Assembly: GCF_016698665.1 (NCBI RefSeq)
Contig: NZ_CP068046.1
Coordinates: forward strand, 1,550,001 to 1,614,000
Source: Devosia rhizoryzae
GTDB lineage: Bacteria > Pseudomonadota > Alphaproteobacteria > Rhizobiales > Devosiaceae
Length of the DNA: 64,000 bases
Direction of reading: 5' to 3'
This document shows positions 8,181 to 17,171 of the stretch, piece by piece; the stretch's first letter is position 1; each line of letters begins with the position of its first letter. The translations under genes and the position numbers were made by a program. Below the pieces are notes generated by a model. The model did no database searches. It was not told the DNA's origin and saw only the letters and a program-made list of their open reading frames with translations.

Positions 8181-9416
8181 GTCTTTTTCCGCCAGTTCGC
8201 GGAAGGCGTCTGGGACGGACTTCCGTTTTTCCAGCTGGGTGACAGCATAGCCGATGCTGTCGCGGCCGAAGCGGTCGCGCGCTTTGTCCATGGCGCGATC
8301 AGCGGACCAGCGGGCAGCTCCCTGCCGGGCACCGGGGCGGCGTTTTTCGTCCGGCAGGCCGAGCGGCAGTTCGAGCTGGATGTGGGGCTGGTCGTCGATA
8401 TGCGAGACGGACACAGCCAGCAGCGAGATGAAGCGCTCGCGTGGGTGATCGGCGAGCGCGGCGCGCACCAGTTCTTCGGCGATCTCGGCGACCATGACAG
8501 TGGCGGAAATCGGCGCATCGAGGGTCATGGAACGGGTGACGGCGCGCATGTCCGCAAAGCGGACGCGGATGGTAATGGTCCGGCCGGCCAGGGCCTTGGC
8601 GCGAAGGCGCGAGGTGACGCGATCGGCGAGATGCCGCAGCGTTGGCTTGATCGTGGCTTGGGTAGCCGGTTTATGGCCAAGCGCGGACTGGGCGCCGGCA
8701 GAGCGGGCGCGCTTGTGGGTGACGATCTTGCGGCTATCGCGATTGCTGGCAAGATCGGCGAGCTTGTCGCCGGCGGCGTCGCCCAGGAGGCCACGCAGCG
8801 AGCGCCCCGGCGTAGCGGCAAGCTGGCCGATGGTTTCGATCCCCTCTTCCTTGAGCTTGCGTTCGGTGACCGGACCGACGCCCCACATGAGCCCGACCGG
8901 CAGGTCGCGCAAAAAATCCATTTCGGTCCCGGGCGCGACATGGACGAGGCCGTCGGGCTTGGCGACCTGCGAGGCGATCTTGGCAAGGTGCTTGGTGCCG
9001 GCGACGCCGACCGAAATGGGAAGACCCAACTCATCGCGGACGCGGCGGCGGATGGTGGCAGCGATGGTTTCGGGGGAACCGAAGAGGTGGGTGCAGCCGG
9101 CGACATCGGCAAAGGCTTCGTCGATGGAAATGCGCTCGACGGCGGGTGTGTAGTCGTGGAGGACGGCGATGGCGGCGTCGCCGAGGCGCTGGTATTCGGC
9201 AAAATTGCCGCCGGTGAAGATCAGTTGCGGGCAGAGTTCGCGCGCCTTGCGGCCGGACATGCCACCATGCACGCCAAAGGCCTTGGCTTCGTAGGAAGCG
9301 GCGAGGACGACGCCGCCGCCGACAGCAATGGGTTTGCCGCGCAGGTCCGGGTTCAGCAATTGCTCGACGGATGCGTAGAAGGCGTCGAGGTCGGCGTGGA
9401 GGATGGTTGCGGGCAT
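8169..9416 (-). CDS. dinB: DNA polymerase IV (Y family, translesion)
   Basis: A 415-residue protein that should copy damaged DNA with low fidelity. The catalytic residues are visible: Asp9 in HADLDAFYASVE and Asp99-Glu100 in RISIDEAFADV. The YEAKAFGVHGGMSG finger segment, the thumb HhH region around GVGPVTERKL and a little-finger domain are all present. The last 60 residues hold ELPLGLPDE, which resembles the beta-clamp-binding motif region of this family, before a longer basic tail. The ATG at 9416 has GAGG upstream; 53 more in-frame codons further up are repeat sequence, not protein. A LexA-type box lies 18 bases upstream. Its 3' end overlaps the convergent kinase gene by 12 bases. Confidence 0.95.
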   Translation of the reverse strand: MPATILHADLDAFYASVEQLLNPDLRGKPIAVGGGVVLAASYEAKAFGVHGGMSGRKARELCPQLIFTGGNFAEYQRLGDAAIAVLHDYTPAVERISIDEAFADVAGCTHLFGSPETIAATIRRRVRDELGLPISVGVAGTKHLAKIASQVAKPDGLVHVAPGTEMDFLRDLPVGLMWGVGPVTERKLKEEGIETIGQLAATPGRSLRGLLGDAAGDKLADLASNRDSRKIVTHKRARSAGAQSALGHKPATQATIKPTLRHLADRVTSRLRAKALAGRTITIRVRFADMRAVTRSMTLDAPISATVMVAEIAEELVRAALADHPRERFISLLAVSVSHIDDQPHIQLELPLGLPDEKRRPGARQGAARWSADRAMDKARDRFGRDSIGYAVTQLEKRKSVPDAFRELAEKDLGR

Positions 9417-9433
9417 GGTGTCCTCGCGGGAGT

Positions 9434-9448
9434 GTTCTCTATTTGTTC
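9434..9448 (-). promoter_or_regulatory. LexA (SOS) box of dinB
   Basis: GTTCTCTATTTGTTC on the plus strand: a perfect GTTC-N7-GTTC direct repeat, the established LexA operator of alphaproteobacteria. It lies 18-32 bases upstream of the dinB start, downstream of a possible -35 (TTGACT), where a bound repressor would block transcription. Confidence 0.88.
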
Positions 9449-9506
9449 TTATCTTGATCAGGGAGTCAACGTGGCGGAAGTCGGTGACTGTGGATTGGGT
9501 CATGCG

Positions 9507-9642
9507 CCTCCCTCCCCTTGAGGGGGAGGGAATGAGGGTGGGGTGGGGTCGCGGGAGTGGAGTTCGGGGCCCCACCCCACCCAGCGTCGCTAGGCTCCTG
9601 CGTCGCCAAGCTTTGCTGCCCTCCCCCTCGAGAGGAGGGAAA
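9507..9642. repeat. GC-rich palindromic intergenic repeat, copy 4 (long inverted form)
   Basis: Two CCTCCCC/GGGGAGG hairpins flank an inverted GGGTGGGGTGGGG...CCCCACCCCACCC pair, so the unit looks like two copies placed head to head. The segment GCGTCGCTAGGCTCCTGCGTCGCCAAGCTTTGCTGCC is shared in part with the copies at 2125 and 16988. It lies between the ABC ATPase gene and dinB. Confidence 0.75.
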
Positions 9643-9665
9643 GGAAGAGCCGAGATGTCAGGTAG

Positions 9666-10478
9666 CTAGGCCAACTGCTTTTCTATGTGATGGCGGCCGA
9701 TGGGGACGATCATGGGGGTGTCGGAGATGGGGTCGACGACGACGCGGGAGGTCATGCCGAAGACGGATTTGACGACGGTTTCGGTGACGACGTCGACGGG
9801 GCGGCCCTCGGCGACGATCTGGCCAGCTTTCATGGCGACGATGTGATCGGCATAACGGCAGGCGAGGTTGAGGTCGTGGAGGACGACGACGACGGTGCGG
9901 CCGCGTTCCTTGACGAGATCGGTGAGGAGATCGAGGACTTCGACCTGATGGTTGATGTCGAGGAAGGTGGTGGGTTCGTCGAGCAGGAGGAGGTCGGTCT
10001 GCTGAGCGAGCGCCATGGCGATCCAGACGCGCTGGCGCTGGCCGCCGGAGAGTTCGTCAACGGGGCGATCGGCGAGATCGGCAGTGTCGGTGGCGGCAAG
10101 GGCTTCCGCGACGGCCTGGTCGTCCTCGGGGGTCCAGCGGCGGAACCAGCCCTGATGCGGGTAGCGACCGCGGCCGACGAGATCGGTGACGGTGATGGCG
10201 TCAGGGGCGATGGGGGATTGCGGGAGGACGCCGAGGATGGTGGCGACATCGCGGGTGCGCATCTGGTGAATGGGCTTGCCATCGAGGTAGACGGCGCCGC
10301 GGCTGGGCGTCAGCAGGCGGGCGAGGCCGCGGAGGAGCGTGGACTTGCCGCAGGCATTGGCGCCAACGATGACGGTGAGCTTGCCGGCGGGCACCGAAAG
10401 GTCGAGGGCAGAAACGATCTGGCGGTCGCCATAGCCGAGGTCGAGACCGGCAGCCATGAGAGAATGATTGGCGGACAT
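9666..10478 (-). CDS. Iron/siderophore ABC transporter ATP-binding protein (FecE/FhuC type)
   Basis: A 270-residue cytoplasmic ATPase of the importer encoded by the next three genes. Walker A is GANACGKSTLL, the Q-loop is in LGVLPQSP, the signature is DELSGGQRQRVWIAMALAQ, Walker B is LLLLDEPTTFLDI, and the switch histidine is in VVVLHDLNLACRYAD. The order and the FLD after Walker B are typical of iron-siderophore, haem and cobalamin importers. It is the last gene of a four-gene minus-strand operon. It is also the only ATPase of this type in the window, although a second permease pair lies at 28617-30694, so it may serve both (inference). Confidence 0.93.
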   Translation of the reverse strand: MSANHSLMAAGLDLGYGDRQIVSALDLSVPAGKLTVIVGANACGKSTLLRGLARLLTPSRGAVYLDGKPIHQMRTRDVATILGVLPQSPIAPDAITVTDLVGRGRYPHQGWFRRWTPEDDQAVAEALAATDTADLADRPVDELSGGQRQRVWIAMALAQQTDLLLLDEPTTFLDINHQVEVLDLLTDLVKERGRTVVVVLHDLNLACRYADHIVAMKAGQIVAEGRPVDVVTETVVKSVFGMTSRVVVDPISDTPMIVPIGRHHIEKQLA

Positions 10479-10492
10479 GGTTTACGCTCCGA

Positions 10493-11545
10493 TCAGTTTA
10501 CGCGGCCAGACCGGCCGGAGGTTATGAGCAGCCATAGCAGGAAGATGGCGCCGCAGGCACCTGTGACGACGCCTACCGGCAATTGTGTCGCGGGCAGCAT
10601 GTGCTGGGCGATGAGGTCGGAGACCAGCATGACGAGGGCGCCGATCAGCGCGGCATGGAGGAAGCCCCGCCCTGCCCCCTTGAGCAAGGCGCGCGCCAAG
10701 GGGCCGGCGACGAAAGCGACGAAGCCGACGGGACCGACAGCGGCGGTGGCAAAGGCGGCAAAGGCGACGGCGACGAGCATGAGGCCGAGGCGAGCTGGTT
10801 CGACCGGGGCGCCAAGCGCGCGGGCGGTGTCATCGCCCAATTCCATGGGATCGAGGCTGCGGAGCAGTGCGATCAGCGCAGGGATCAGCACGGCCATGGC
10901 GGCGGCGAGGACGAGAAGATCAGTGTAGCGGGCGGCGTTGAGCGAGCCGACAAGCCAGGACATGGCCTGCTGGACTTCGTTGATGCGGGCGCGGGTAAAA
11001 ATATAGGAGATGGCGGCGATGAGGACGGCATCGGTGCCGATACCGATAAGGACGACTCGGTAGGGCGTCAAGCCGTTGCGCCAAGCGAGGAAGTAGATGG
11101 CGAGCGCGGTGAGGACGGCACCGGCGAAGGCGCCGAGCGAAACCGCCAGGCCGGTCCAGCCCAGGATGATAATGACGAAGACGGCGGCGGCGCTGGCACC
11201 GCGCGATATCCCGATAATGTCGGGGCTGGCCAATGGGTTACGCAAAAGCGTTTGGAAAATGATTCCGCTGAGACCGAAGGCGGCGCCGGAGGCGATGGCG
11301 AGGAGTGCGCGCGGCAGGCGGACCTGGAGGACGATGAAATCGACCGAGCGATTGGCAAGGCCGGTAAGCGGGGAAAACAGCGACTGGATGATGCCGGAGA
11401 CCGGAATCGGGAAGTCGCCCAGATACATGGAGAGGGCGAAAGTCACGGCCAAAGCAGCGGCTAGTGCCCAGGCAAGACGATTGCGTCGGGACGCGGAGTG
11501 GGCACGCGAGGCGATGATGCCGGTGGTGTCGATCGCGGCGGTCAA
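10493..11545 (-). CDS. Iron/siderophore ABC transporter permease (FecCD family), second subunit
   Basis: A 350-residue protein with about ten membrane helices. It has the FecCD hallmark segments QVRLPRALLAIASGAAFGLSG, NPLASPDIIGISRGASAAAV, the coupling region DDTARALG and AAVGPVGFVAFVAGP, where the cytoplasmic loop contacts the ATPase. It should form the heterodimeric channel with the permease encoded just upstream, whose stop overlaps its start by four bases (11542-11545), and deliver ferric chelate to the cytoplasm. The next gene is the ATPase, 14 bases downstream. Confidence 0.92.
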   Translation of the reverse strand: MTAAIDTTGIIASRAHSASRRNRLAWALAAALAVTFALSMYLGDFPIPVSGIIQSLFSPLTGLANRSVDFIVLQVRLPRALLAIASGAAFGLSGIIFQTLLRNPLASPDIIGISRGASAAAVFVIIILGWTGLAVSLGAFAGAVLTALAIYFLAWRNGLTPYRVVLIGIGTDAVLIAAISYIFTRARINEVQQAMSWLVGSLNAARYTDLLVLAAAMAVLIPALIALLRSLDPMELGDDTARALGAPVEPARLGLMLVAVAFAAFATAAVGPVGFVAFVAGPLARALLKGAGRGFLHAALIGALVMLVSDLIAQHMLPATQLPVGVVTGACGAIFLLWLLITSGRSGRVN

Positions 11546-12579
11546 AGTGCGGCCAGCTTCTTGCGGCGGACGAGCGCGATGAAAAAGGGCGCGCCGATCA
11601 GGGCGGTGACGATGCCGACCTGCACTTCGCCGGGCGGGGAGATGACGCGGCCCAGAACGTCGGCGCCGAGCAAAAGGATGGGCGCGAGGAGCATGGAATA
11701 GGGCAGGATCCAGCGGTAGCCGGGGCCGGTGATAGACCGAGCGACGTGGGGCACGGTGAGGCCGACAAAGGCAATGGGGCCGGCGGCGGCAGTGCTGGCG
11801 CCGGCAAGGATGACCGCGGCAAGGCCAGACAAGGCGCGGGAGATGCCGATGCGCTGGCCCAAGGCGCGGGCAACGTCATCGCCCATGGAAAGGCCATCAA
11901 GGAGGCGGGCAACGGCGAGGGCGAGGACGGCGCCGACGATCAGAAAGGGCGTGACCTGGAACAGGATGTCCATGCTGCGGCCGGCCAGAGAGCCAACCTG
12001 CCAGAAGCGGATTTCGTCGAGGGTGCGCTGGCTGGTCAGGAGGATGCCGTTGATGACCGAGAACATGACGGCGCTGAGGGCCGCGCCGGCTAAAGCGAGC
12101 TTGACCGGCGTTGCGCCTTCGCGCCCCAGCGAAGCCACGGAGTAGACGACCAGCATGGCGCCCCCTGCCCCGAGAAAGGCGAGCCAGACATAGCTCGAGA
12201 GCTGGGTCATGCCGAAAAAGGCGACGCCGAGCACGACGGCGAGCGAGGCGCCAGCGTGGATGCCGAGGATGGACGGATCGGCCAGTGGATTGCGCGTGGC
12301 GCCTTGCAGGACGGCGCCAGCAAGGCCGAGGGCAGCACCGACCAGAAGGCCGATGACGGTGCGCGGCAGGCGCAGGTCCCAGATGATGCGGTGCTCGGTG
12401 GCGGTGGCGTCATAGGCGGTGAGCGCGCGCCAGACGGTTTCGAGCGGGATGGGGCGGGCGCCGACAGCAAGTGACAGCGCCGCGATGGCGGCAAGCATCA
12501 TGGCGAGCAGAAGCAGCCCGAGCGTGAGCCGGGCTGCTTTTTGCGCGCGCGGGGGCGCCGATGCCGTCAGCGTCGTCAA
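11542..12579 (-). CDS. Iron/siderophore ABC transporter permease (FecCD family), first subunit
   Basis: A 345-residue protein with about nine to ten membrane helices. Family segments include DLRLPRTVIGLLVGAALGLAG, TRNPLADPSILGIHAGAS, SMGDDVARALGQRIG and GPIAFVGLTVPHVAR, the last being the ATPase-contact loop. Only one base separates it from the stop of the binding-protein gene upstream, which indicates translational coupling. Its own end overlaps the start of the partner permease. Both permeases share the RxPR, NPLA and GxxFxGL pattern but differ enough to be a heterodimer. Confidence 0.92.
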   Translation of the reverse strand: MTTLTASAPPRAQKAARLTLGLLLLAMMLAAIAALSLAVGARPIPLETVWRALTAYDATATEHRIIWDLRLPRTVIGLLVGAALGLAGAVLQGATRNPLADPSILGIHAGASLAVVLGVAFFGMTQLSSYVWLAFLGAGGAMLVVYSVASLGREGATPVKLALAGAALSAVMFSVINGILLTSQRTLDEIRFWQVGSLAGRSMDILFQVTPFLIVGAVLALAVARLLDGLSMGDDVARALGQRIGISRALSGLAAVILAGASTAAAGPIAFVGLTVPHVARSITGPGYRWILPYSMLLAPILLLGADVLGRVISPPGEVQVGIVTALIGAPFFIALVRRKKLAAL

Positions 12580-12580
12580 A

Positions 12581-13531
12581 TCAGGGCGCGACGCTGGGAT
12601 CGGCAGCTTCGACGGCCGCGGTCAGTTTTTCGAGCGCACCGGCAAACGCGGCGCTGTTGCGCACCCAATAGGCTGGCCAATCGGCGATCTGTTCGGCAGC
12701 CGCGCCTGGGTTGAGCGTCCAGGTCGGCTGCGCCAATGCGGTTTCGAGCGTCGAGGCGGAGCGGTTGTCGACGAGGATCAGGTCGGCGGGGTATTTGTCG
12801 GCGTTTTCCCAGGACAGGGTCTCGAAGTAGTTGTTGCCGGTGGCGTCGACACCATCGGGGGAGATCAGGTTGAGGCCCCAGGACTGGAGATCGAGAAGTT
12901 CGGCGGCGCCCTTCGGATCGGCGACGTAGAGCGCGTCGTCACCGGCATAGACGGCGAGCGCGGTAAGGTCGGGCTTGGCCGCAACGGCAGCGGTGAAGGC
13001 ATCGCGGGCGGCTTCGAAATCGGCTTTGTCTGCGGCGATGGCCGGGTCGCTGAGATCGGCGCCGAGGCTTTCGGCGAGGGTCTCGTAATCAGCGATCATG
13101 CCAACGATTGAGTCACTGGCGGCGACGCCGGTGATGGGAGCCAGCTGGGTCAGAAGCGCGGTCAGGTCCTGGCCGCCCGACCAGGCTTCGTTGCGGTCCC
13201 ACCATTCGCCTATGATGAGATCGGGCTCGAGCGCCGCGGCCTTTTCGATATCCACCTCGGACCAAACCTGGCCGACGATTTCGATGCCGGAAAGATCGAG
13301 GCCTTCGAGCGCTTTGGCATCTGCAACGGCGCTATCGGCATAGATGCCGACGGGCCGGATGCCGAGGGGGATCAGGCCGGCGGCGGCATCCTGGCTTGCG
13401 ATGATGCGGACGGGGGCGGCGTCGAGGGTCACGGTTTGTCCGTCGCCGCCCGTGTAGGTCCATTCCTGTGCCGTGGCGGCCAGGGTGGTGGTGGCGAGAA
13501 GTGTGACGGCAAGAGCGGCAGCGTGGCGCAT
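12581..13531 (-). CDS. Iron/siderophore ABC transporter substrate-binding protein
   Basis: A 316-residue periplasmic protein with a signal peptide ending near ATAQ (residue 22). The mature part follows the type III binding-protein (TroA-like) plan: GGDGQTVTLDAAPVRI at the start, a first lobe with LIPLGIRPVGIYAD, ALEPDLIIGEWW, a long linking helix around residues 155-185, and a second lobe ending in KYPADLILVDNRS. It is not closely similar to the three other binding proteins in this window and so probably binds a different chelate. It leads the four-gene importer operon, under a TGA-N9-TCA box and promoter at 13559-13591. Confidence 0.9.
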   Translation of the reverse strand: MRHAAALAVTLLATTTLAATAQEWTYTGGDGQTVTLDAAPVRIIASQDAAAGLIPLGIRPVGIYADSAVADAKALEGLDLSGIEIVGQVWSEVDIEKAAALEPDLIIGEWWDRNEAWSGGQDLTALLTQLAPITGVAASDSIVGMIADYETLAESLGADLSDPAIAADKADFEAARDAFTAAVAAKPDLTALAVYAGDDALYVADPKGAAELLDLQSWGLNLISPDGVDATGNNYFETLSWENADKYPADLILVDNRSASTLETALAQPTWTLNPGAAAEQIADWPAYWVRNSAAFAGALEKLTAAVEAADPSVAP

Positions 13532-13558
13532 GATGGCATCCCCGGAACGGTTTTGTTT

Positions 13559-13591
13559 TCCGTAGCGGGGGTAAGCTGAGTGGTCAAGTCA
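13559..13591 (-). promoter_or_regulatory. Iron-regulated promoter with RirA-type box (13577-13591)
   Basis: On the minus strand TTGACC (13582-13587), 17 bases, TACGGA (13559-13564). The 15-base TGACTTGACCACTCA, which fits TGA-N9-TCA, covers the -35 box, so a bound repressor would block polymerase. The start codon of the binding protein is at 13531. Confidence 0.65.
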
Positions 13592-13639
13592 AGTTAGCAA
13601 GTGGTTCTTCGTCACTTTCCGGGCTGGCGAGCGCGGCCT

Positions 13640-13756
13640 TCCCCCACCCCGCCTCCCCCGTAAGGCGGGGGAGGAGTGCGCCGGTAGAGGGCTAACATCT
13701 CGCCACAGAGACGATCTAGCTCCTCCCCCGACTTACGGGGGAGGCTGGGAGGGGAG
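13640..13756. repeat. GC-rich palindromic intergenic repeat, copy 5 (inverted pair)
   Basis: The left half has CCCCCACCCCGCCTCCCCCG and a GGCGGGGGAGGAG arm; the right half carries CTCCTCCCCCG and CGGGGGAGGCTGGGAGGGG. The two halves form an inverted pair around about 45 unique bases. It sits between the cfa 3' end and the iron promoter. Confidence 0.7.
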
Positions 13757-13766
13757 TTAGTGTCGC

Positions 13767-15002
13767 TTAGACCGGACGGCGGTATTGATAGATGCCAACG
13801 TCGATCGTGCCTTCGGTGAAGCCGGCTTCGCAGTAGCTGAGGTAGTAGACCCATTTGCGCTTGAAGCGTTCGTCGTAGCCGAGAGGGGCGATCATGGGCC
13901 AGCGTTCGAGGAAGCGTTCGCGCCAGAGCTTTAGGGTCTTGGCGTAGGAGAGGCCGAAATTTTCCACTTGTTCCAGGACCAGGCCGTAGCGCTTGCCGAA
14001 TTCATCCATCACGGTCTTGGTCAGCAGCATGCCGCCGGGAAAGATGTAGCGCTGGATGAAGTCGGGGCCGGAGCGATAGCCTTCGAAATGCTCTTCGCGG
14101 ATGGTGATGGCCTGGATGGCTGCGGTGCCCCCGGGCTTGAGGCGATCATGCAGCGTCTGGAAGTAGCTCGGCCAATTGTCTTCGCCGACCGCTTCAATCA
14201 TTTCGATGGAGCCGATGTGGTCGAACTCACCGGTCGTGTGCCGGTAATCTTCGAAGACCAGAGTGGCGTGGCTGTCGAGGCCTTGGCGCGCGACGCGCTC
14301 CTGAGCGTATTTGAGCTGTTCGGCGGAGAGGGTGATGCCGCGCAGATTGGCCCGGTAGTCGCGGGCGACGGTTTCGGCGAAGCCGCCCCAGCCGCAGCCG
14401 ATTTCGAGCACCGATGAGCCTTCGGTTATGCCAGCCATATCGGCGACGCGGCGATATTTTGCGCGCTGCGCTTCTTCGAGCGTCTGATCGCCCGAGGAGA
14501 AGATGGCCGAGGAATAGGTCATCGAGGGATCGAGCCACTGGCCGTAGAAGTCGTTGCCGAGATCGTAGTGCTCGGCGATGTTCTTCTTGGAGCCCTCAAG
14601 CGTGTTGCCGCGCGACATGTGGTAGTGAAGGTCGCCGGCCGCCTTTTTGAAGAAGCCCTTGTTGGCGTCGTCAAACATGGCGTGGTTCTGGAGGAAGAAC
14701 CGGAAGACTGCCGTGAGGTCGTCGCTCTCGATATCGCCATTCATGTAGGCGGCGGCGAAACCGACGGTTCCGCGCTGCATGGCTTCGGTGATGACGCGGA
14801 AATTATTGAGTTTCAGCGTCGCATGATTGCCGCTGTTGGGCTGGCCGACGGTGCGCGTTCGGCCGTTTGGAAACACCACGGTGAGCGAGCCGTTGCGTGG
14901 ACTTCCAAGCAGCGACACGCCGACACGTTCGACGAGCCAGGAGCTAAGGTGGGTCCAGGCTGAGGCGCCGGTTTGGGATTGATCTACGGCAGATTTGCTC
15001 AT
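13767..15002 (-). CDS. cfa: Cyclopropane-fatty-acyl-phospholipid synthase family methyltransferase
   Basis: A 411-residue protein. The N-terminal 120 residues are the lipid-binding domain of the family. The SAM-binding methyltransferase domain starts near residue 140 with HYDLGNDFYGQWLDPSMTYSSAIF, followed by VLEIGCGWGGFAETVAR (SAM-binding motif I), GITLSAEQLKYAQER, DYRHTTGEFDHIGSIEMIEAVG and QAITIREEHFEGY. It should add a methylene group from S-adenosylmethionine across lipid double bonds at the inner membrane. The ATG at 15002 follows a GGACAGCGG site; a TTG at 15062 is unlikely. The length is close to the usual 380-420. Confidence 0.93.
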   Translation of the reverse strand: MSKSAVDQSQTGASAWTHLSSWLVERVGVSLLGSPRNGSLTVVFPNGRTRTVGQPNSGNHATLKLNNFRVITEAMQRGTVGFAAAYMNGDIESDDLTAVFRFFLQNHAMFDDANKGFFKKAAGDLHYHMSRGNTLEGSKKNIAEHYDLGNDFYGQWLDPSMTYSSAIFSSGDQTLEEAQRAKYRRVADMAGITEGSSVLEIGCGWGGFAETVARDYRANLRGITLSAEQLKYAQERVARQGLDSHATLVFEDYRHTTGEFDHIGSIEMIEAVGEDNWPSYFQTLHDRLKPGGTAAIQAITIREEHFEGYRSGPDFIQRYIFPGGMLLTKTVMDEFGKRYGLVLEQVENFGLSYAKTLKLWRERFLERWPMIAPLGYDERFKRKWVYYLSYCEAGFTEGTIDVGIYQYRRPV

Positions 15003-15143
15003 TGGCCGCTGTCCAACACTCGCGAAGGGCGACGGACCGAACGCTGTCGCCGGAAGCGCCAACGAGCCTTTGGCCGGTTGAGTCCAAACGGTGGCGCGGG
15101 CTCAATATTTAGCCCTTTGGAAGCCAGATGCAAGGGTGGTTGA

Positions 15144-16934
15144 TCAGCGCGAAGGGCGGGCGATGTCTGTAAGGCGAAACTGTACCTGTTCGCGGCCTTG
15201 ATAGTGATCGAGCGAGAGGCTGCCGGCGAAATGGAGCGGCGTGTCGGCATCGCGCATCAGGGTGTCGCCGATCGGCGTGCCAGCGGCGCGGAAGGCGATG
15301 GCCTTGAGCTTGGCGCCATCGTCGGACGCCAGCGAGAAACTGACATGACCGCCTTTGCCCACCACTTGTGGGAAGCGGGCCCGATGAGCCGGGAAGGCAA
15401 AGACGGGCGTGGGATTGCCTGAGCCGAACGGCCCTGCCCGCTCGATGCTGTGGAGAAGGTCGAGCGTTGCGCCGCGCGCGGAGAGCGCGGCGTCGACCTT
15501 TAGGGCCGAAGCGGCCCGAGCGGCGTGGACGCTGGGGCCGAGCTTATCGGCCATGAAGGCACGGAAGGGCCCGAGATCGCCGGGGCGCAGGCTGACGCCA
15601 GCGGCCATGGCGTGACCACCGCCCTTGGGGAGGAGGCCGGTTTCGACCGCTTCGATAACGGCGCTGCCGAGGTCGACACCGGGCATGGAGCGGCCGGAGC
15701 CGGTGCCGGTGCCGTCGGGATGAAGGGCGATGGCAAAGGTGGGGCGGTCGAAGCGTTCGCGCAGGCGCGCGGCGACGAGGCCGACGACGCCGGGGTGCCA
15801 ATCGGCGGAGGCGAGGACGAGAATGGGGGGGCCTTCGCCAGAGCCGATCTCGGCTTCGGCGGTGGCACAGGCTTGCTCCACCGCCTCGACCTCGATGCGC
15901 TGGCGTTCGCCGTTAAGCTCCTCGAGCTTGGCGGCGATGACCATGGACTGATGCTCATCATCGAGGGCGAGAAGACGGGTGCCGAGCCCGGCATCGCCGA
16001 TGCGGCCGCCGGCATTGATGCGCGGGCCGATGAGGAAGCCGAGGTGATAGGGATTAAGCGGGCCGTTGATGCGGGCCGCAAGGCCCAAGGCAGAAAGGCC
16101 CGGCTTTTCACCGCGACGGGCGACTTCGAGGCCGCGAATAACGAAGGCACGGTTGAGGCCGGTGAGCGGGACGACGTCGCAGATGGTGGCGAGGGCGACA
16201 AGGTCGAGAAGTTTGAGCAGGTCCGGCAGGCCGGTATCGCCGCGATTGCGTAAGGTTCGGTTGGTGGCGACGAGGACCATAAAGGTGACGCCGGCGGCGC
16301 AGAGATAGAAGAGGCCGGAAATGTCGTCAGGGCGATTGGGGTTCACCAGCGCGGACGCGGGCGGCAGATCATGGTCGGAAAGGTGGTGGTCGACGACCAG
16401 GACATCGACGCCGCGGTTGCGGGCATGGGCGATGGGGCCATCGCTGGTGGTGCCGCAATCGAGGGTGATGATGAGCGTAGCGCCGGCATCGATCAGTTTG
16501 TCCATGGCCGCAACGTTGGGGCCGTAGCCTTCGAAGATGCGGTCGGGAATGTGGACCTGCGGTTCGATGCCGAAGGCGCGCAGGAAGCGGGTCATGAGGG
16601 CGCAGGAGCAAGCGCCGTCGACGTCGTAATCACCGAAGAGGGCGATGGATTCGTGGTCGGTGATGGCCTTTGCGAGGCGCTCGGCAAGGGCGTCCATGTC
16701 GGTCAGCGTGGACGGGTCCGGCATCAGGGCGCGGATGGTGGGCTCGAGATAGGTCTGGGCGTCATCGATGCCGACGCCGCGGGCGGCAATGACGCGAGCG
16801 AGAATGTCGGGAATGTCGGAGCGCTGGCCGATGACGGTGGCGGCACGGGCGGCTGTGGTATCGAGGCGATCGATCCAGGCGCGGCCGGTGATGGAGCTCG
16901 TGATGTCGAGGAAGGGACGTGGAGTCTCGGGCAT
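15144..16934 (-). CDS. recJ: Single-stranded-DNA-specific 5'-3' exonuclease RecJ
   Basis: A 596-residue protein of the DHH phosphoesterase family, acting in recombination and repair by removing 5' single strands. The metal-binding motifs are present: ALFGDYDVDGACS (motif I), TLDCGTT (II), VVDHHLSD (III, DHH), then DLVALATICDVVPL and the DHHA1-domain GGGHAMAAG near residue 460. A C-terminal OB-fold region ends with HYQGREQVQFRLTDIA. The ATG at 16934 is preferred to an upstream in-frame start at 16988, whose extra residues look non-coding. It is the third gene of a hom-glpX-recJ series, separated from glpX by a repeat. Confidence 0.95.
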   Translation of the reverse strand: MPETPRPFLDITSSITGRAWIDRLDTTAARAATVIGQRSDIPDILARVIAARGVGIDDAQTYLEPTIRALMPDPSTLTDMDALAERLAKAITDHESIALFGDYDVDGACSCALMTRFLRAFGIEPQVHIPDRIFEGYGPNVAAMDKLIDAGATLIITLDCGTTSDGPIAHARNRGVDVLVVDHHLSDHDLPPASALVNPNRPDDISGLFYLCAAGVTFMVLVATNRTLRNRGDTGLPDLLKLLDLVALATICDVVPLTGLNRAFVIRGLEVARRGEKPGLSALGLAARINGPLNPYHLGFLIGPRINAGGRIGDAGLGTRLLALDDEHQSMVIAAKLEELNGERQRIEVEAVEQACATAEAEIGSGEGPPILVLASADWHPGVVGLVAARLRERFDRPTFAIALHPDGTGTGSGRSMPGVDLGSAVIEAVETGLLPKGGGHAMAAGVSLRPGDLGPFRAFMADKLGPSVHAARAASALKVDAALSARGATLDLLHSIERAGPFGSGNPTPVFAFPAHRARFPQVVGKGGHVSFSLASDDGAKLKAIAFRAAGTPIGDTLMRDADTPLHFAGSLSLDHYQGREQVQFRLTDIARPSR

Positions 16935-16987
16935 GGAGGGCTTTGGTTGGGGACTACACGCATATAGGTGGTTGTGGGGAGATCGCA

Positions 16988-17171
16988 CACCCCCTTCCGA
17001 GCGTCGCTAGGCTCGTCCCTCGCCAAGCTTTGCTTGCCTTCCCCTCTGAGGGGGAAGGTGACATCGAGTATGTGGCACCTTCTTCGGACAAGCACTAGCT
17101 TCACCTTCCCCCTTGAGGGGAAGGCAAGCAAAGCTTAGCCGAAGGCTCAGCGCAGCTCGGAAGGGGGTGCC
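16988..17171. repeat. GC-rich palindromic intergenic repeat, copy 6 (full inverted pair)
   Basis: CACCCCCTTCCGAGCGTCGC at the left and GCAGCTCGGAAGGGGGTG at the right are inverted ends. Between them each half has the modules GCCAAGCTTTGCTTGCCTTCCC and a CCTTCCCCC..GGGGGAAGG hairpin. The right end abuts the glpX stop codon (17171-17173). Confidence 0.8.

Noticed and set aside
8382..9521. Plus-strand frame of 379 codons opposite dinB
   Set aside because: The Gly/Asp/Ala-rich translation is the antisense of dinB codon bias and shows no domain.
9417..9575. 53-codon extension before dinB
   Set aside because: It translates the LexA box region and repeat copy 4; the conserved protein begins at the ATG at 9416.
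9687..10928. Plus-strand frame of 413 codons opposite the iron ABC ATPase and permease
   Set aside because: Low-complexity Gly/Asp/Val-rich product, antisense to two clear genes.
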